From NCBI RefSeq assembly GCF_014698835.1, contig NZ_JACJTU010000022.1:82389-146388 (forward strand): a DNA stretch of 64,000 nucleotides. Direction: 5' to 3'. A program made the translations under genes and the position numbers. This DNA comes from Nostoc paludosum FACHB-159 (GTDB lineage Bacteria; Cyanobacteriota; Cyanobacteriia; Cyanobacteriales; Nostocaceae). Below, piece after piece: positions 16,694 to 25,958 of the stretch. The notes under the pieces were generated by a model. It worked only from the letters and a program-made list of their open reading frames with translations. It ran no database searches and was not told the DNA's origin. Positions within the stretch are counted from its first letter, which is position 1. Each line of letters opens with the position of its first letter.

Positions 16694-17557
16694 TTACTTC
16701 TTATCCTTACCTGAAATACGTTGAAGTTCAGGTTTTAATTCGATATTGCTATAAATCTGCAATGCAGAACGCCAAACTATATAGCCTTCACGATTTAAAT
16801 GTAAGCCATCAGTAGTAAATTCCTGGCGGAGATTACCTTGGGTGTTGGTAAACAGAGGATATAAATCGAGAAATTTCACACCTTTTTTTGCAGATATGCT
16901 TTGCAGTCGCTCGTTTAATCGGCGAATGCGATTATTTGTAATAGCCAGAAGTTTATCTCGTCCTTGCCAAGTTGCTTGTTCTCCACCATGTGGCAAAATC
17001 GACTGGACAACAATTTCGGCTGTGGGATGCACTCTTCGGAGGTAACTCATAATTCGCTGGTGATTATCTAAAATTACCTCATCCCTCGTCCCCCGAATGA
17101 GGTCATTAATCCCAATCATTACAAAAATCACCTCTGGCTGGGTGCGGTCAAATATATCCAATCTTTTCAAAAGCCCGTGGCTGGTTTCGCCAGAAATTCC
17201 TTGATTGAGCCAATTTTTACCTTCGGGTAATAACTCAGTCGGAAACCATAAACTCAGAGAATCTCCTGCAAGTATAGTTAAGTGGGCAGGATGTCGGTCA
17301 GCGGCTACTTTCGCTTCTTGTTTGAGAATATCTACCCACTGTTCGTAAGTGAGTTGGTGACGGCGACCTAAATCAGGTGTAACAACTGGGGGTGAGTTGT
17401 TGACGTTGATTTGCTCTGGGGATGTTATCACCCCCCCAAAAAAAGCAGTCAATTTCTGCTGTTGCCAAATTAGCAGAACGACCGCCAACAATAGTATGCC
17501 GTTAGTTAACAGCGAGAAAAATGCCCAGATAGGAAAGGTTTTTGCAGAAGTAGACAC
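16694..17557 (-). CDS. SGNH/GDSL-family hydrolase, membrane-anchored
   Basis: A 287-residue protein. One N-terminal transmembrane segment (LLTNGILLLAVVLLIW, about 17-33) is followed by a linker and a GDSL hydrolase domain: block I ILAGDSLSLWF with the catalytic Ser, block II Gly in NQGISGET, block III GINDLIRG with the catalytic-hole Asn, block V DGLHLNREGY with Asp and His. These enzymes are esterases or acyl hydrolases; the substrate may be an envelope glycan or lipid, which is inference. The only plausible start is GTG (17555-17557); no strong ribosome binding site is visible. It is flanked on both sides by the inverted composite repeats together with ispH. Confidence 0.82.
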   Translation of the reverse strand: MSTSAKTFPIWAFFSLLTNGILLLAVVLLIWQQQKLTAFFGGVITSPEQINVNNSPPVVTPDLGRRHQLTYEQWVDILKQEAKVAADRHPAHLTILAGDSLSLWFPTELLPEGKNWLNQGISGETSHGLLKRLDIFDRTQPEVIFVMIGINDLIRGTRDEVILDNHQRIMSYLRRVHPTAEIVVQSILPHGGEQATWQGRDKLLAITNNRIRRLNERLQSISAKKGVKFLDLYPLFTNTQGNLRQEFTTDGLHLNREGYIVWRSALQIYSNIELKPELQRISGKDKK

Positions 17558-17630
17558 GGCTAGCGAAATTTACCAATTATTTTGAATCAGATTTTAACGC
17601 TAGTACTCAAAAATCACACTCGATGAAAAT

Positions 17631-17868
17631 AGGGAATAGGCATTGGGCAATGGGCATTGGGCATGGGGCATGGGGCAAGCAGGAGGTGTGGGAGGCGTTG
17701 GAGGTGTGGGAGGGGTGGGAGGTGTGGGAGGTGTGGGAGGAAAGGGAAGCATAAATTCTCTTTTTCCCCATCTCCCCACACTCCCCTCTCTCCCCTCTCT
17801 CCCCACACTCCCCACACTCCCCACACTCCCCACACTCCCCTCTCTCCCCACACTCCCCACACTCCCTA
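17631..17868 (-). repeat. Composite G-rich repeat, copy 2 (inverted relative to copy 1)
   Basis: On the plus strand: ATTGGGC/ATGGGGC heptamers, then GGAGGTGTGG-type 9-mers, the shared core read in reverse, then CCCCACACT and CCCCTCTCT units running to 4 bases before the amt stop codon. It fills the gap between the GDSL gene and amt. It has an extra run of GGAGGTGTGG units compared with copy 1. Confidence 0.9.
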
Positions 17869-17872
17869 CTCA

Positions 17873-19291
17873 TCACTGAATGGGCCGATCGCCACCAAAC
17901 TCAGAATTATAACCTTCTTCGCCGTGTTCGTTGATATCCAAACCTTGCAATTCGGCTTCCTCTTTAACTCGTAGTCCGACTGTCACATCGATAATTTTGA
18001 GAATAATCCAGGTACCAACTGCTGCTATTAAATAGGCGATCGCAATTGCTGCTAGTTCAACTCCCAATTCACCAAAATTACCACGTAGCACGCCGTCTTT
18101 ACCGCCTCCGTTGACTTGAGTGGTAGCAAAGATAGCTGTTAAAATTGCCCCCACCGTACCACCAACGCCATGCACGGGAAAGGTATCTAAGGCATCGTCA
18201 ATTTGTAGCTTGTGTTTGAAACTAATAGCATAAAAGCAAACAAAGGCAGTGACGAAACCAATTAAAATCGCTGATAGCGGTGTCACAAATCCTGCTGCCG
18301 GAGTGATGCCCACCAAACCAGCAACGGCTCCTGTAGCAGCTCCGACGGCGGTTGGTTTACCCCGTAAAACTGCTTCCAAGATTAACCACATTAAAGCCGC
18401 TGCCGCCGCCGCTGTATTAGTAGCGACGAAGGCTGTTGTTGCCAGATTTGTGGCTAAGTTACCCGAAGTTCCGCTAGCAGCCGATAGGGCGCTTCCAGCG
18501 TTAAAGCCGAACCAGCCAAACCACAGCAATCCAGCACCAAGCAAAATGAAAGGAACGTTGTGTGGCGGGCTAAGACGGTCGGGATGGGTTTTGCGAGGCT
18601 TAAGAACGATCGCTGCTACTAAAGCAGAAACGCCAGAGCTAATGTGAACTACTGTACCACCTGCAAAGTCGAGGGCGCCCAAACCACCGTACAATCCTAA
18701 GAATCCACCTTTAGCCCAGACCATGTGGGCTAGGGGACTGTAAACGAAGGTTGACCACAAGAGGACAAATAGGCAATAGGCACGGAAACTCATCCGTTCG
18801 GCGATCGCCCCAGAAATTAAGGCTGGGGTGATAATGGCAAACATGGCTTGGTAGATCATGAATGCCTGGTGGGGAATCGTCCCTGCATAAGAAACTACTT
18901 CCGCAGGATTTGAGCCTTTGAGATAATCAGTTGTCTCTAAACCGACACCACTCAACCCCAACCACTGCAATCCACCGATGAACGGCAAACCCGGCGCAAA
19001 GGCCAGACTATAACCCCAGAGAATCCAGGTCACTCCCACGATCGCCATTAATACAAAGCTCATCATCAATGTATTTAGGATGTTACGCGATCGTACAAAT
19101 CCACCATAAAAGAATGCCAATCCTGGTGTCATTAGCAGCACGAGTGCTGCCGAAATCAACATAAATGCTGTATCTCCAGTATCAGCTGCTGGTGGACTAG
19201 CCGCTGATGTTTGGGCAAAAGCATTGCCCATCAGCGGTTGTGCCAAAATTAGCAGGGTCATAGCCCCAATCATGACAACTTTCTTCAACAC
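17873..19291 (-). CDS. amt: Ammonium transporter Amt
   Basis: A 472-residue Amt/MEP/Rh channel with a cleavable signal (GNAFAQ near residue 27) and eleven membrane segments. The pore's twin histidines are visible in GGTVVHISSGVSAL and DTFPVHGVGGTVGAI, and GLAFFYGGFVRSRN and GLWFGWFGFNAGS-like stretches are family signatures. The C-terminal cytoplasmic tail (LRVKEEAELQGLDINEHGEEGYN) is the part that binds GlnK/PII. The likely start is GTG (19291) after AGGAAC; an ATG seven codons in is an alternative. A perfect NtcA box lies about 50 bases upstream, so nitrogen-starvation induction is expected. Confidence 0.95.
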   Translation of the reverse strand: MLKKVVMIGAMTLLILAQPLMGNAFAQTSAASPPAADTGDTAFMLISAALVLLMTPGLAFFYGGFVRSRNILNTLMMSFVLMAIVGVTWILWGYSLAFAPGLPFIGGLQWLGLSGVGLETTDYLKGSNPAEVVSYAGTIPHQAFMIYQAMFAIITPALISGAIAERMSFRAYCLFVLLWSTFVYSPLAHMVWAKGGFLGLYGGLGALDFAGGTVVHISSGVSALVAAIVLKPRKTHPDRLSPPHNVPFILLGAGLLWFGWFGFNAGSALSAASGTSGNLATNLATTAFVATNTAAAAAALMWLILEAVLRGKPTAVGAATGAVAGLVGITPAAGFVTPLSAILIGFVTAFVCFYAISFKHKLQIDDALDTFPVHGVGGTVGAILTAIFATTQVNGGGKDGVLRGNFGELGVELAAIAIAYLIAAVGTWIILKIIDVTVGLRVKEEAELQGLDINEHGEEGYNSEFGGDRPIQ

Positions 19292-19343
19292 TTCTTTTTG
19301 TTCCTAAGCACCAACAAATTTGTATTAGATTAATATATTTTCA

Positions 19344-19357
19344 GTACCTTTAGATAC
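19344..19357 (-). promoter_or_regulatory. NtcA-binding site (GTA-N8-TAC) upstream of amt
   Basis: GTACCTTTAGATAC matches the NtcA consensus exactly on either strand and ends 52 bases before the amt start codon. NtcA is the CRP-family nitrogen regulator of cyanobacteria. A TANNNT hexamer (TAATCT) is seen closer than the canonical 22-23 bp, so the exact promoter geometry is uncertain. Confidence 0.75.
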
Positions 19358-19556
19358 GATTTTTTGTCTTGAAAGCTACTCTACTTTGTTTTTTTTGAAA
19401 TATTAACAAAAGTATAATCATTGCGAGGAGATTATGAGGCTTTAATCGTAATTTCAAGAATTTGTAAGTCTGAAGAATTTTGTCCAGTTTTATCCAAGAA
19501 ATTGCACAAATATAGAAGGATTCGATTTTTCTCATCATATAGCCGTATAGTTGCTT

Positions 19557-19572
19557 GTAACTACGTAGTTAC
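19557..19572. promoter_or_regulatory. 16-bp perfect palindrome upstream of amt
   Basis: GTAACTACGTAGTTAC is a perfect palindrome 265 bases upstream of the amt start, in the 437-bp gap to ynfA. A dimeric regulator could bind it. The spacing does not fit NtcA (ten rather than eight central bases). No gene was found in the rest of the gap. Confidence 0.4.
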
Positions 19573-19728
19573 TAAAAAACCTTTGCAATTTTGCCTGGGT
19601 TATTGTCTTTTAAAAATTAATCATCATAAAATTTATCGGTCATACAAGAGGGCAAGAGCAAGATTTGTTGCAAGTTCTCCCCCTATTCCCTTATCCTCTT
19701 CTAGTCAGTAATAATCTAGCAATATTAC

Positions 19729-20052
19729 TTAATAACGGGGTGTAAACATAATAATTGATACACTTGCTAAAGCTAAACAAGCTCCAATTACGTCGTAGCG
19801 GTCTGGAATTACCCCGTCTACCTTCCAACCCCAAAGCATTGCCATTGCAATAAACACGCCGCCATAAGCCGCATACACTCTACCAAAATTTGCTGGCTGA
19901 AAAGTTGCAATAACCCCATAGACAGCTAAAGCAATTCCGCCCAATATCCCCCACCACAATGGCTTAGCTTCACGCAACCACAACCAAATCAAGTAGCCAC
20001 CAGTGATTTCAAATAAACCAGCGCACAAAAAATACAACAGCGACTTAATCAT
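19729..20052 (-). CDS. ynfA: YnfA/UPF0060 family small membrane protein
   Basis: A 107-residue four-helix membrane protein of the YnfA family, related to small multidrug-resistance transporters. Diagnostic pieces are LCAGLFEITGGYLIWLWLRE near the start, FGRVYAAYGGVFIAMAMLWG in the middle, and DRYDVIGACLALASVSIIMF in the last helix. Physiological substrate is not established. It reads alone on the minus strand between the amt promoter region and composite repeat copy 3. Confidence 0.9.
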   Translation of the reverse strand: MIKSLLYFLCAGLFEITGGYLIWLWLREAKPLWWGILGGIALAVYGVIATFQPANFGRVYAAYGGVFIAMAMLWGWKVDGVIPDRYDVIGACLALASVSIIMFTPRY

Positions 20053-20147
20053 TTGACAGTTTTTGACTAGGGCTGAACTCAGTGAAATTACGCTAACAGT
20101 TTTAACTCAAGTATTGTCATTAATTAAAGTAAGTTTATCGAGCAAAT

Positions 20148-20380
20148 TGGGTATGGGGCATAGAGCATTGGGCATTGGGCATGGGAGGTGTTGGAGGAGA
20201 GGGAGGGGTGGGAGGTGTGGGAGGAAAGGGAAGCATAAATTCTCTTTTTCCCCATCTCCCCACACTCCCCTCTCTCCCCACACTCCCCTCTCTCCCCACA
20301 CTCCCCACACTCCCCATCTCCCCATCTCCCATGCCCAATGCCCCATGCCCAATGCCCCATACCCAATGCCCCATGCCCAT
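20148..20380 (-). repeat. Composite G-rich repeat, copy 3
   Basis: Same orientation as copy 2: GGGCATT heptamers, GGAGGTGTGG units, the shared core, CCCCACACT/CCCCTCTCT units, then CCCCATGCCCAATG heptamers. The element runs directly into the ATG of the downstream histidine kinase (20379), with no unique sequence between. Low-complexity reading frames across it, including a 68-codon 5' extension of the kinase frame, are best regarded as repeat sequence. Confidence 0.88.
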
Positions 20381-23300
20381 GAAAGCACCATTACCTGATA
20401 ACGAAGCACAGAGAATCGAGACGCTTTTGCAGTATAAAATCCTCGATACACCACCTGAAGCGGCCTTTGACGATCTTACTCGTTTAGCTTCGTATATTTG
20501 TCAGACTCCAATTGCCTTAATTAGCTTAATTGATACAAACCGCCAGTGGTTCAAAGCCAAGGTGGGTTTGGACGTCCCAGAAACACATCGAGACCAGGCG
20601 TTTTGTGCCCATACGATTCTACAACCTGATGTTTTTGTTGTGCCTGATGCCACAAATGACGAACGTTTCGCCGCCAATCCACTGGTGGCTTCTAACCCAA
20701 AGATCCGGTTTTATGCTGGTGTACCTCTAACTAATGCCGAGGGATACGCACTAGGAACACTTTGCGTGATTGACTACGTACCACGGAAACTTACTCCAGA
20801 TCAGATAGAAGCATTACGAACTTTGGGTCGTCAAGTTATGAAGCAACTAGAATTGCGTCGTAATTTGGCAAATTTAGTACTTGTAGCTAATAAAGGCAAA
20901 CAATCAAACAAAGTACGCAAACAATTTTTCAAAACAATTGCAGCGGGCTTTATTTTGGCATCGTCGATTCTAGTTGTGATTGCCGCAGTTTCTTATCAAA
21001 ATACGAAAGTATTTAACAATAACCGCAGCATAATAAAAAATATTAATAAAAAAATTAACAGCTTAGAAAAACTACTGTCGCAGACAAAAGACGCTGAGAC
21101 TGGACAACGCAGTTACATTCTGACTGAAAAAGAAATTTATTTAAAAGGTTATCAAGAAGCACTGGCTAACGTACATATAGAAATTACAAAACTGAAGAAT
21201 TTAACCGCAGGTCAACCAAAGGAACAAAAGCAGATAGCAACGCTTGAATCTTTAGTTACAGCTAAACTTACTCAACTAAAACAGACTATCAGCTTGCGTC
21301 AGAATCAGGGATTCCAAGCGGCGTTGCGGGGACTAGTGACAAATGACGGTCAAAATCTCATGAATGATATCCATAAAACGGTTCATGAGATCGAGAACCA
21401 GGAAAAAGGGCGGCGTCAGCAATTATCACAAGTTACAAAAGCTTGGACTCGCCAAACAACTTTGACAATTGCGATCGCCATTTGTCTGAGTTTTTTCATT
21501 CTGGCTGTAGTCTACTATTTAATTTATCGTGAGGTTAGCGAACGCAAACGCACAGAAGAAATCTTAAACCAAGAACGCAACTTTATCTCAGCAGTCCTTG
21601 ATACAGCTAGCGCCTTGGTAGTAGTCACCGATTCCCAAGGGCAAATCGTTCGTTTTAATCAAGCTTGTGAGCAAATAACAGGTTATTCTTTTGACGAGGT
21701 AAGAGGTAGGTATTTCTGGAACTTGTTTCTACTCCCCGAAGAAGTGGAGCCAGTCAAAGTAGCTTTTGAACAATTGCGAGCTGGTAAGACTTTCCAGCAA
21801 CACGAAAATTATTGGGTAATGAAAGATGGCAGTCACAGACTAATTGCCTGGTCGAATACCATCTTAAAAAACTATGATGGTTCTGTAGAATACGTTGTTG
21901 GTACGGGTATTGATATCACCGAACGCAAACGAACTGAACAACATCTGACTGCACAATACGCTGCAACCCATGTTTTAGCAAATTCGACTACAATCAACGA
22001 AGCTATGCCCCAAATTCTTCAAGGAATTTGTGAAAGTTTAGGATGGGATTTGGGCGAAATTTGGATGGTAGATCAGCAAGCAAATGTGCTGCGTTTTTTT
22101 GATATCTGGTATAAACCATCCCTTGAGGTACAAGACTTAGCAGCTTGGAAGCAGCAAACAACTTTTGCACCAGGAGTCGGACTACCCGGCCGTGTTTGGG
22201 CAAGTTCCGAACCTGTTTGGATTGCTGATGTGGTTAAAGATCTGAATTTCCCTAACTTCAAACTCGCGGCTCAACTAGGCCTACATGCTGCTTTTGGTTT
22301 TCCCCTTCGTACTAATGGTAAAATTCTCGGCGTCATTACCTGCTTTAACCGTCAAATCCAGCAACCAGACGAAGATTTGGCAAAAACCATGAATTTTATT
22401 GGTGAGCAAGTGGGGCAATTTATCCAGCGCAAACAGGCTGAAGAAGAATTACAACGCCAAAACTTGCGATCGCAACTTTTTACAGAAATCACCTTAAAAA
22501 TTCGCCAGTCTTTGCAAATTGAAGAAATTCTGCAAATTACTGTTAAAGAAGTCCAAAAAATCCTCCAAACTGACCGAGTATTAATTTATCAGCTTCTGCC
22601 AAATGAATCTACAACCACTGTAATTGAAGCAGTAGTTTCTGGCTTACCAGCAATTAAAGAGCAAAACATCACTACCCCCTACTTCCAAGCTGAATATTTA
22701 CAACAGTACTATCTCCAACAGTACCGTCAAGGACAAGTTTTAGGGCTGGCTAATTTGGATCTTCTTGAACTCGAACAGAAACACTTGGAATTAATGCAAC
22801 AATTTGGCGTGAAAGTCAATTTAGTTGTGCCAATTCTCGTCAAAGAAGAACTTCGCGGTTTGCTCATAGTTCATCAGTGTGATTATTCTCATCAATGGTC
22901 TAACTTTGAAACTCATCTTTTGCGGCAAATAGCCGACCAAGTAGGTATAGCCCTAACCCAAGCCCAACTATTAGAAGCAGAAACTCGTCAACGGCAAGAA
23001 CTTGAAATTGCCCGTTACCAAGCTGAATTAGCTTCTCAAACCAAAAGTGCTTTTTTGGCGAATATGAGTCACGAAATTCGCACTCCCATGAATGCGGTAT
23101 TGGGAATGACTAGTTTAGCTTTAGATACTCCCTTAGACGCAGAACAGCGAGATTTTATTGAGACGATTCGCATCAGTGGAGAAGCTCTATTAACTTTAAT
23201 TAATGAAATTTTAGATCTCTCCAAGTTAGAAGTTGGAGAGATGGCTCTGGAAACTCTAGATTTTAATCTAGCTACTTGTGTTGAAGAAGTATTAGAATTA

Positions 23301-25031
23301 TTGGCTCCATCAGCCCATAATAAAGGATTAGAAATTGCCGCCCTGATTGAACATAACGTTCCCATTCATCTCCAAGGAGATGCTGGTAGGTTGCGGCAAA
23401 TTCTTATGAATTTAATTAGCAACGCCATCAAATTTACCAGTGTTGGCGAAGTAGTAGTGGAAGCACAATTACGTTCCCTTTCTTCCACCACAGTTACTAT
23501 CTACTTTGCGATTACAGACACAGGCCTTGGTATTAGTCCTGAGGATCAACGCAGACTGTTTATGCCATTTATGCAAGTCGATGCTTCTACCACTCGCAAG
23601 TATGGTGGTACCGGGTTAGGGTTAGCCATCTGTAAACAGCTGGTGACTTTAATGGGAGGAATAATTGGGGTAGAAAGTCAGATTGGAAAAGGATCTAAGT
23701 TTTGGTTTGAAGTGCCTTTCGCCAAGCAACTTGAGCCTGTTTTGGAATCGTCCCCACTTTTAATTAATCGCCGCGCCTTAGTAGTAGATGATAACTCTAC
23801 TAATTGCAAAACGATCCATCATCAAGCTAGTACTTGGGGAATCCAAGTAGATCTAGCTAACAGTGCAGCAGCAGCACTCAAAGCTATTCATAAATCTTGT
23901 GAGCAAGGAAATCCCTATGATGTTGTCTTAATTGATATGCAAATGCCAGAAACAGATGGCATTAAACTAGGAGAACACATTAAAGCCAATTCGGAAATTG
24001 CTGAAATACCTTTAATTATCGTAATTTCAACTAATCAACGGAATCAATTACAGCAAGCCCTGAAAATCGGATTTGCTGGTTATTTAATCAAACCCGTTAA
24101 GGCATCCCGACTTTTGGATATGATTATGAATATTTTGCAAACTCAGCCGGAACTAAAACAAGGAACTAGGGAAGAAATCCAAAACAGAATAACTTCTAAT
24201 CTTGCTAATTCTTGTCCTATTTATGAATCTCCAAATCCTATTGTTTCTCCTGAATCAAAATTAAGAATTTTGCTAGCTGAAGATAATTTAGTCAATCAGA
24301 AAGTAACCCTCAAACAACTCCAAACTTTGGGTTATAAAGCTGATGTCGTTGCTAATGGAAAAGAAGTTTTACAGTTATTAGAAAAAATTCCTTATGATTT
24401 GATTTTAATGGATTGCCACATGCCAATTCTTGATGGGTTAGAAACTACAAAAGAAATTCATCGTTGGCAAGAGAGTGCTTTTGCTAGTCGTCGTCGTCCT
24501 GTGGTAATTGCGATGACAGCTAATGCCATGAAAGAAGACAAACAAAAGTGTTTAAATGCTGGAATGGACGATTATCTTAGTAAGCCAGTGTTGAAAGAAA
24601 AATTAGGGGCTATTCTAGACCATTGGGCAGATATCATCCTTTCACAACAGGTGATGGTTGAATGCGAACAAACAGTTTCCGCCATCAACAACACTCAAAT
24701 TGACCAAACAATCAATTGGGAACACCTACATCAGGTATCGGATAATGACACACAATTTGAATTAAATCTCTTGCAAATCTTCGTTCAAGATATTAAACCG
24801 CGTTTAGAGATTATGAAAAGTGCGATCGCACTTTATGATTTTGGACAAATTGTTCGAGAAGCTCATTACCTGAAAGGCTCTAGTGGCAACATTGGAGCCA
24901 CAGCTATGTACCTAGCAGTTGACAAACTAGAACAACAAGCTCTCCAGCAGGAGCATAAAAACGCTACTAAGTTAATTTCAGAAATCGAGGAATTTGTCAA
25001 TAGTATTCAAGAGTTTTTAGTGAATAAATAG
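20379..25031 (+). CDS. Hybrid sensor histidine kinase (GAF-CHASE3-PAS-GAF-GAF-HisKA-HATPase-REC-REC-HPt)
   Basis: A 1550-residue phosphorelay protein counted from the ATG of MKAPLPDNEAQRIETL, the usual start of this cyanobacterial kinase class. Approximate order: GAF 10-165; membrane helix 184-207; CHASE3-like extracytoplasmic helices (QTKDAETGQRSYILT); second helix 359-384; PAS 400-515; GAF 520-687; phytochrome-like GAF 697-867 without an obvious bilin Cys; HisKA with H898 in MSHEIRTPMN; HATPase with DTGLGI and GGTGLGL; REC1 with D1186 in LIDMQMP; REC2 with D1345 in LMDCHMP; HPt with H1496 in AHYLKGSSGN. All phosphotransfer residues are present, so a full intramolecular relay is possible. 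The signal is unknown. The start has no ribosome binding site; composite repeat copy 3 abuts it. The frame stays open 68 codons into the repeat. Confidence 0.9.
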   Translation: MKAPLPDNEAQRIETLLQYKILDTPPEAAFDDLTRLASYICQTPIALISLIDTNRQWFKAKVGLDVPETHRDQAFCAHTILQPDVFVVPDATNDERFAANPLVASNPKIRFYAGVPLTNAEGYALGTLCVIDYVPRKLTPDQIEALRTLGRQVMKQLELRRNLANLVLVANKGKQSNKVRKQFFKTIAAGFILASSILVVIAAVSYQNTKVFNNNRSIIKNINKKINSLEKLLSQTKDAETGQRSYILTEKEIYLKGYQEALANVHIEITKLKNLTAGQPKEQKQIATLESLVTAKLTQLKQTISLRQNQGFQAALRGLVTNDGQNLMNDIHKTVHEIENQEKGRRQQLSQVTKAWTRQTTLTIAIAICLSFFILAVVYYLIYREVSERKRTEEILNQERNFISAVLDTASALVVVTDSQGQIVRFNQACEQITGYSFDEVRGRYFWNLFLLPEEVEPVKVAFEQLRAGKTFQQHENYWVMKDGSHRLIAWSNTILKNYDGSVEYVVGTGIDITERKRTEQHLTAQYAATHVLANSTTINEAMPQILQGICESLGWDLGEIWMVDQQANVLRFFDIWYKPSLEVQDLAAWKQQTTFAPGVGLPGRVWASSEPVWIADVVKDLNFPNFKLAAQLGLHAAFGFPLRTNGKILGVITCFNRQIQQPDEDLAKTMNFIGEQVGQFIQRKQAEEELQRQNLRSQLFTEITLKIRQSLQIEEILQITVKEVQKILQTDRVLIYQLLPNESTTTVIEAVVSGLPAIKEQNITTPYFQAEYLQQYYLQQYRQGQVLGLANLDLLELEQKHLELMQQFGVKVNLVVPILVKEELRGLLIVHQCDYSHQWSNFETHLLRQIADQVGIALTQAQLLEAETRQRQELEIARYQAELASQTKSAFLANMSHEIRTPMNAVLGMTSLALDTPLDAEQRDFIETIRISGEALLTLINEILDLSKLEVGEMALETLDFNLATCVEEVLELLAPSAHNKGLEIAALIEHNVPIHLQGDAGRLRQILMNLISNAIKFTSVGEVVVEAQLRSLSSTTVTIYFAITDTGLGISPEDQRRLFMPFMQVDASTTRKYGGTGLGLAICKQLVTLMGGIIGVESQIGKGSKFWFEVPFAKQLEPVLESSPLLINRRALVVDDNSTNCKTIHHQASTWGIQVDLANSAAAALKAIHKSCEQGNPYDVVLIDMQMPETDGIKLGEHIKANSEIAEIPLIIVISTNQRNQLQQALKIGFAGYLIKPVKASRLLDMIMNILQTQPELKQGTREEIQNRITSNLANSCPIYESPNPIVSPESKLRILLAEDNLVNQKVTLKQLQTLGYKADVVANGKEVLQLLEKIPYDLILMDCHMPILDGLETTKEIHRWQESAFASRRRPVVIAMTANAMKEDKQKCLNAGMDDYLSKPVLKEKLGAILDHWADIILSQQVMVECEQTVSAINNTQIDQTINWEHLHQVSDNDTQFELNLLQIFVQDIKPRLEIMKSAIALYDFGQIVREAHYLKGSSGNIGATAMYLAVDKLEQQALQQEHKNATKLISEIEEFVNSIQEFLVNK

Positions 25032-25070
25032 GCAATAGGCAATAAAAAAAGTATTAATTGCCTGTTGCCT
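25030..25070. terminator. Bidirectional terminator-like hairpin from heptamer repeats
   Basis: AGGCAATAGGCAAT (25030-25043) pairs with ATTGCCTGTTGCCT (25057-25070) with one G:T pair and a 13-base A-rich loop. It sits between convergent genes (kinase stop at 25031, next stop at 25089) and is built from GGCAATA heptamer-type repeats. The further GCCTTTTGCCTGTT copies extend it. Confidence 0.6.
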
Positions 25071-25088
25071 TTTGCCTGTTGCCTCTCA

Positions 25089-25958
25089 TCACACAGCCAA
25101 CCCTTGGGTTGCTTCCAGTAAATGTTGATGAACGGATTTTGAGGCAGCTAAGATCAATCCAGGGAGACTATAGTTTTTACAGGTATATAGTGGCGGCAAA
25201 GTTGAACCATTGAGAGTAGTGACGAGATAGCCGGCTTCTTTTGCCACAAAAGCGAGGGCAGCACCATCAATAAATTTGCCGGATCTGATTACTGCTCCAC
25301 TCAAATCACCAGTGAGAATACCATTAAGATTGGGAATTTGAATATCACTAGAATAATCATTGGCAATATCAATTACTTGATAGCGATCTTTTAGTAGAGG
25401 TGCGATCGCATTCATTCCCCATCCTAACAATACAGCTGGCTTAGGTGATGTAATCTCCAAAGGAATGCAGGCTTCTAAATTCATCTCCAGCGTCCCTTTA
25501 AAGGCTCCTTCACCTCTTAAAGCATAAAAATAAACATTTTGGGCAGGAGAAATTGCTAGCACTGCCTCAAAATCATCCGCATTTAAAATACTAAGAATAA
25601 TTTGATAATTAGAATGTCCATCCATGTAAAATTTCGTGCCATCAATCGGGTCGAGTGTGACTAAATAATCACCTTCCAGCCCAAGTTCAGTAGCACGAAA
25701 ATACTTCGTGTTTCTAGAACTTTCATACTCTTCCCCATAAAAGCGAATATCTGGAAAACTGCCCAGCAGTACTACTTCCACTAGATTTTGAATCGCTACA
25801 TCCGCATCAGTCAGTGCAGCCGCAAAAAAGTTATCTTCTTGTTCTTTAATGGGAAGTGCAGCAATTTTTGGTTGCATAAAACGGGCGTAGCCTGCTGCTA
25901 CTTTCAGGTGCGGAAGTAAAGTTGACAAAATTAATCGAGTAGTCGGTGTTGGGGACAT
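25089..25958 (-). CDS. Inositol monophosphatase family protein
   Basis: A 289-residue metal-dependent phosphatase of the FIG/IMPase superfamily. Visible motifs: FYGEEYE (metal-binding Glu), LDPIDGTKFY (core DPxDGT), and FIDGAALAFVAKEAGY, the variant of the C-terminal D-x-AA...AG motif. Members hydrolyse inositol phosphates, PAP or sugar bisphosphates; the D-G-AA form and shortened spacing make the exact substrate uncertain. ATG start at 25958. The gene is convergent with the hybrid kinase, 57 bases away. Confidence 0.8.
   Translation of the reverse strand: MSPTPTTRLILSTLLPHLKVAAGYARFMQPKIAALPIKEQEDNFFAAALTDADVAIQNLVEVVLLGSFPDIRFYGEEYESSRNTKYFRATELGLEGDYLVTLDPIDGTKFYMDGHSNYQIILSILNADDFEAVLAISPAQNVYFYALRGEGAFKGTLEMNLEACIPLEITSPKPAVLLGWGMNAIAPLLKDRYQVIDIANDYSSDIQIPNLNGILTGDLSGAVIRSGKFIDGAALAFVAKEAGYLVTTLNGSTLPPLYTCKNYSLPGLILAASKSVHQHLLEATQGLAV

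Noticed and set aside
19350..19538. 62-residue minus-strand frame upstream of amt
   Set aside because: Overlaps the NtcA box, has no ribosome binding site and an AT-biased composition.
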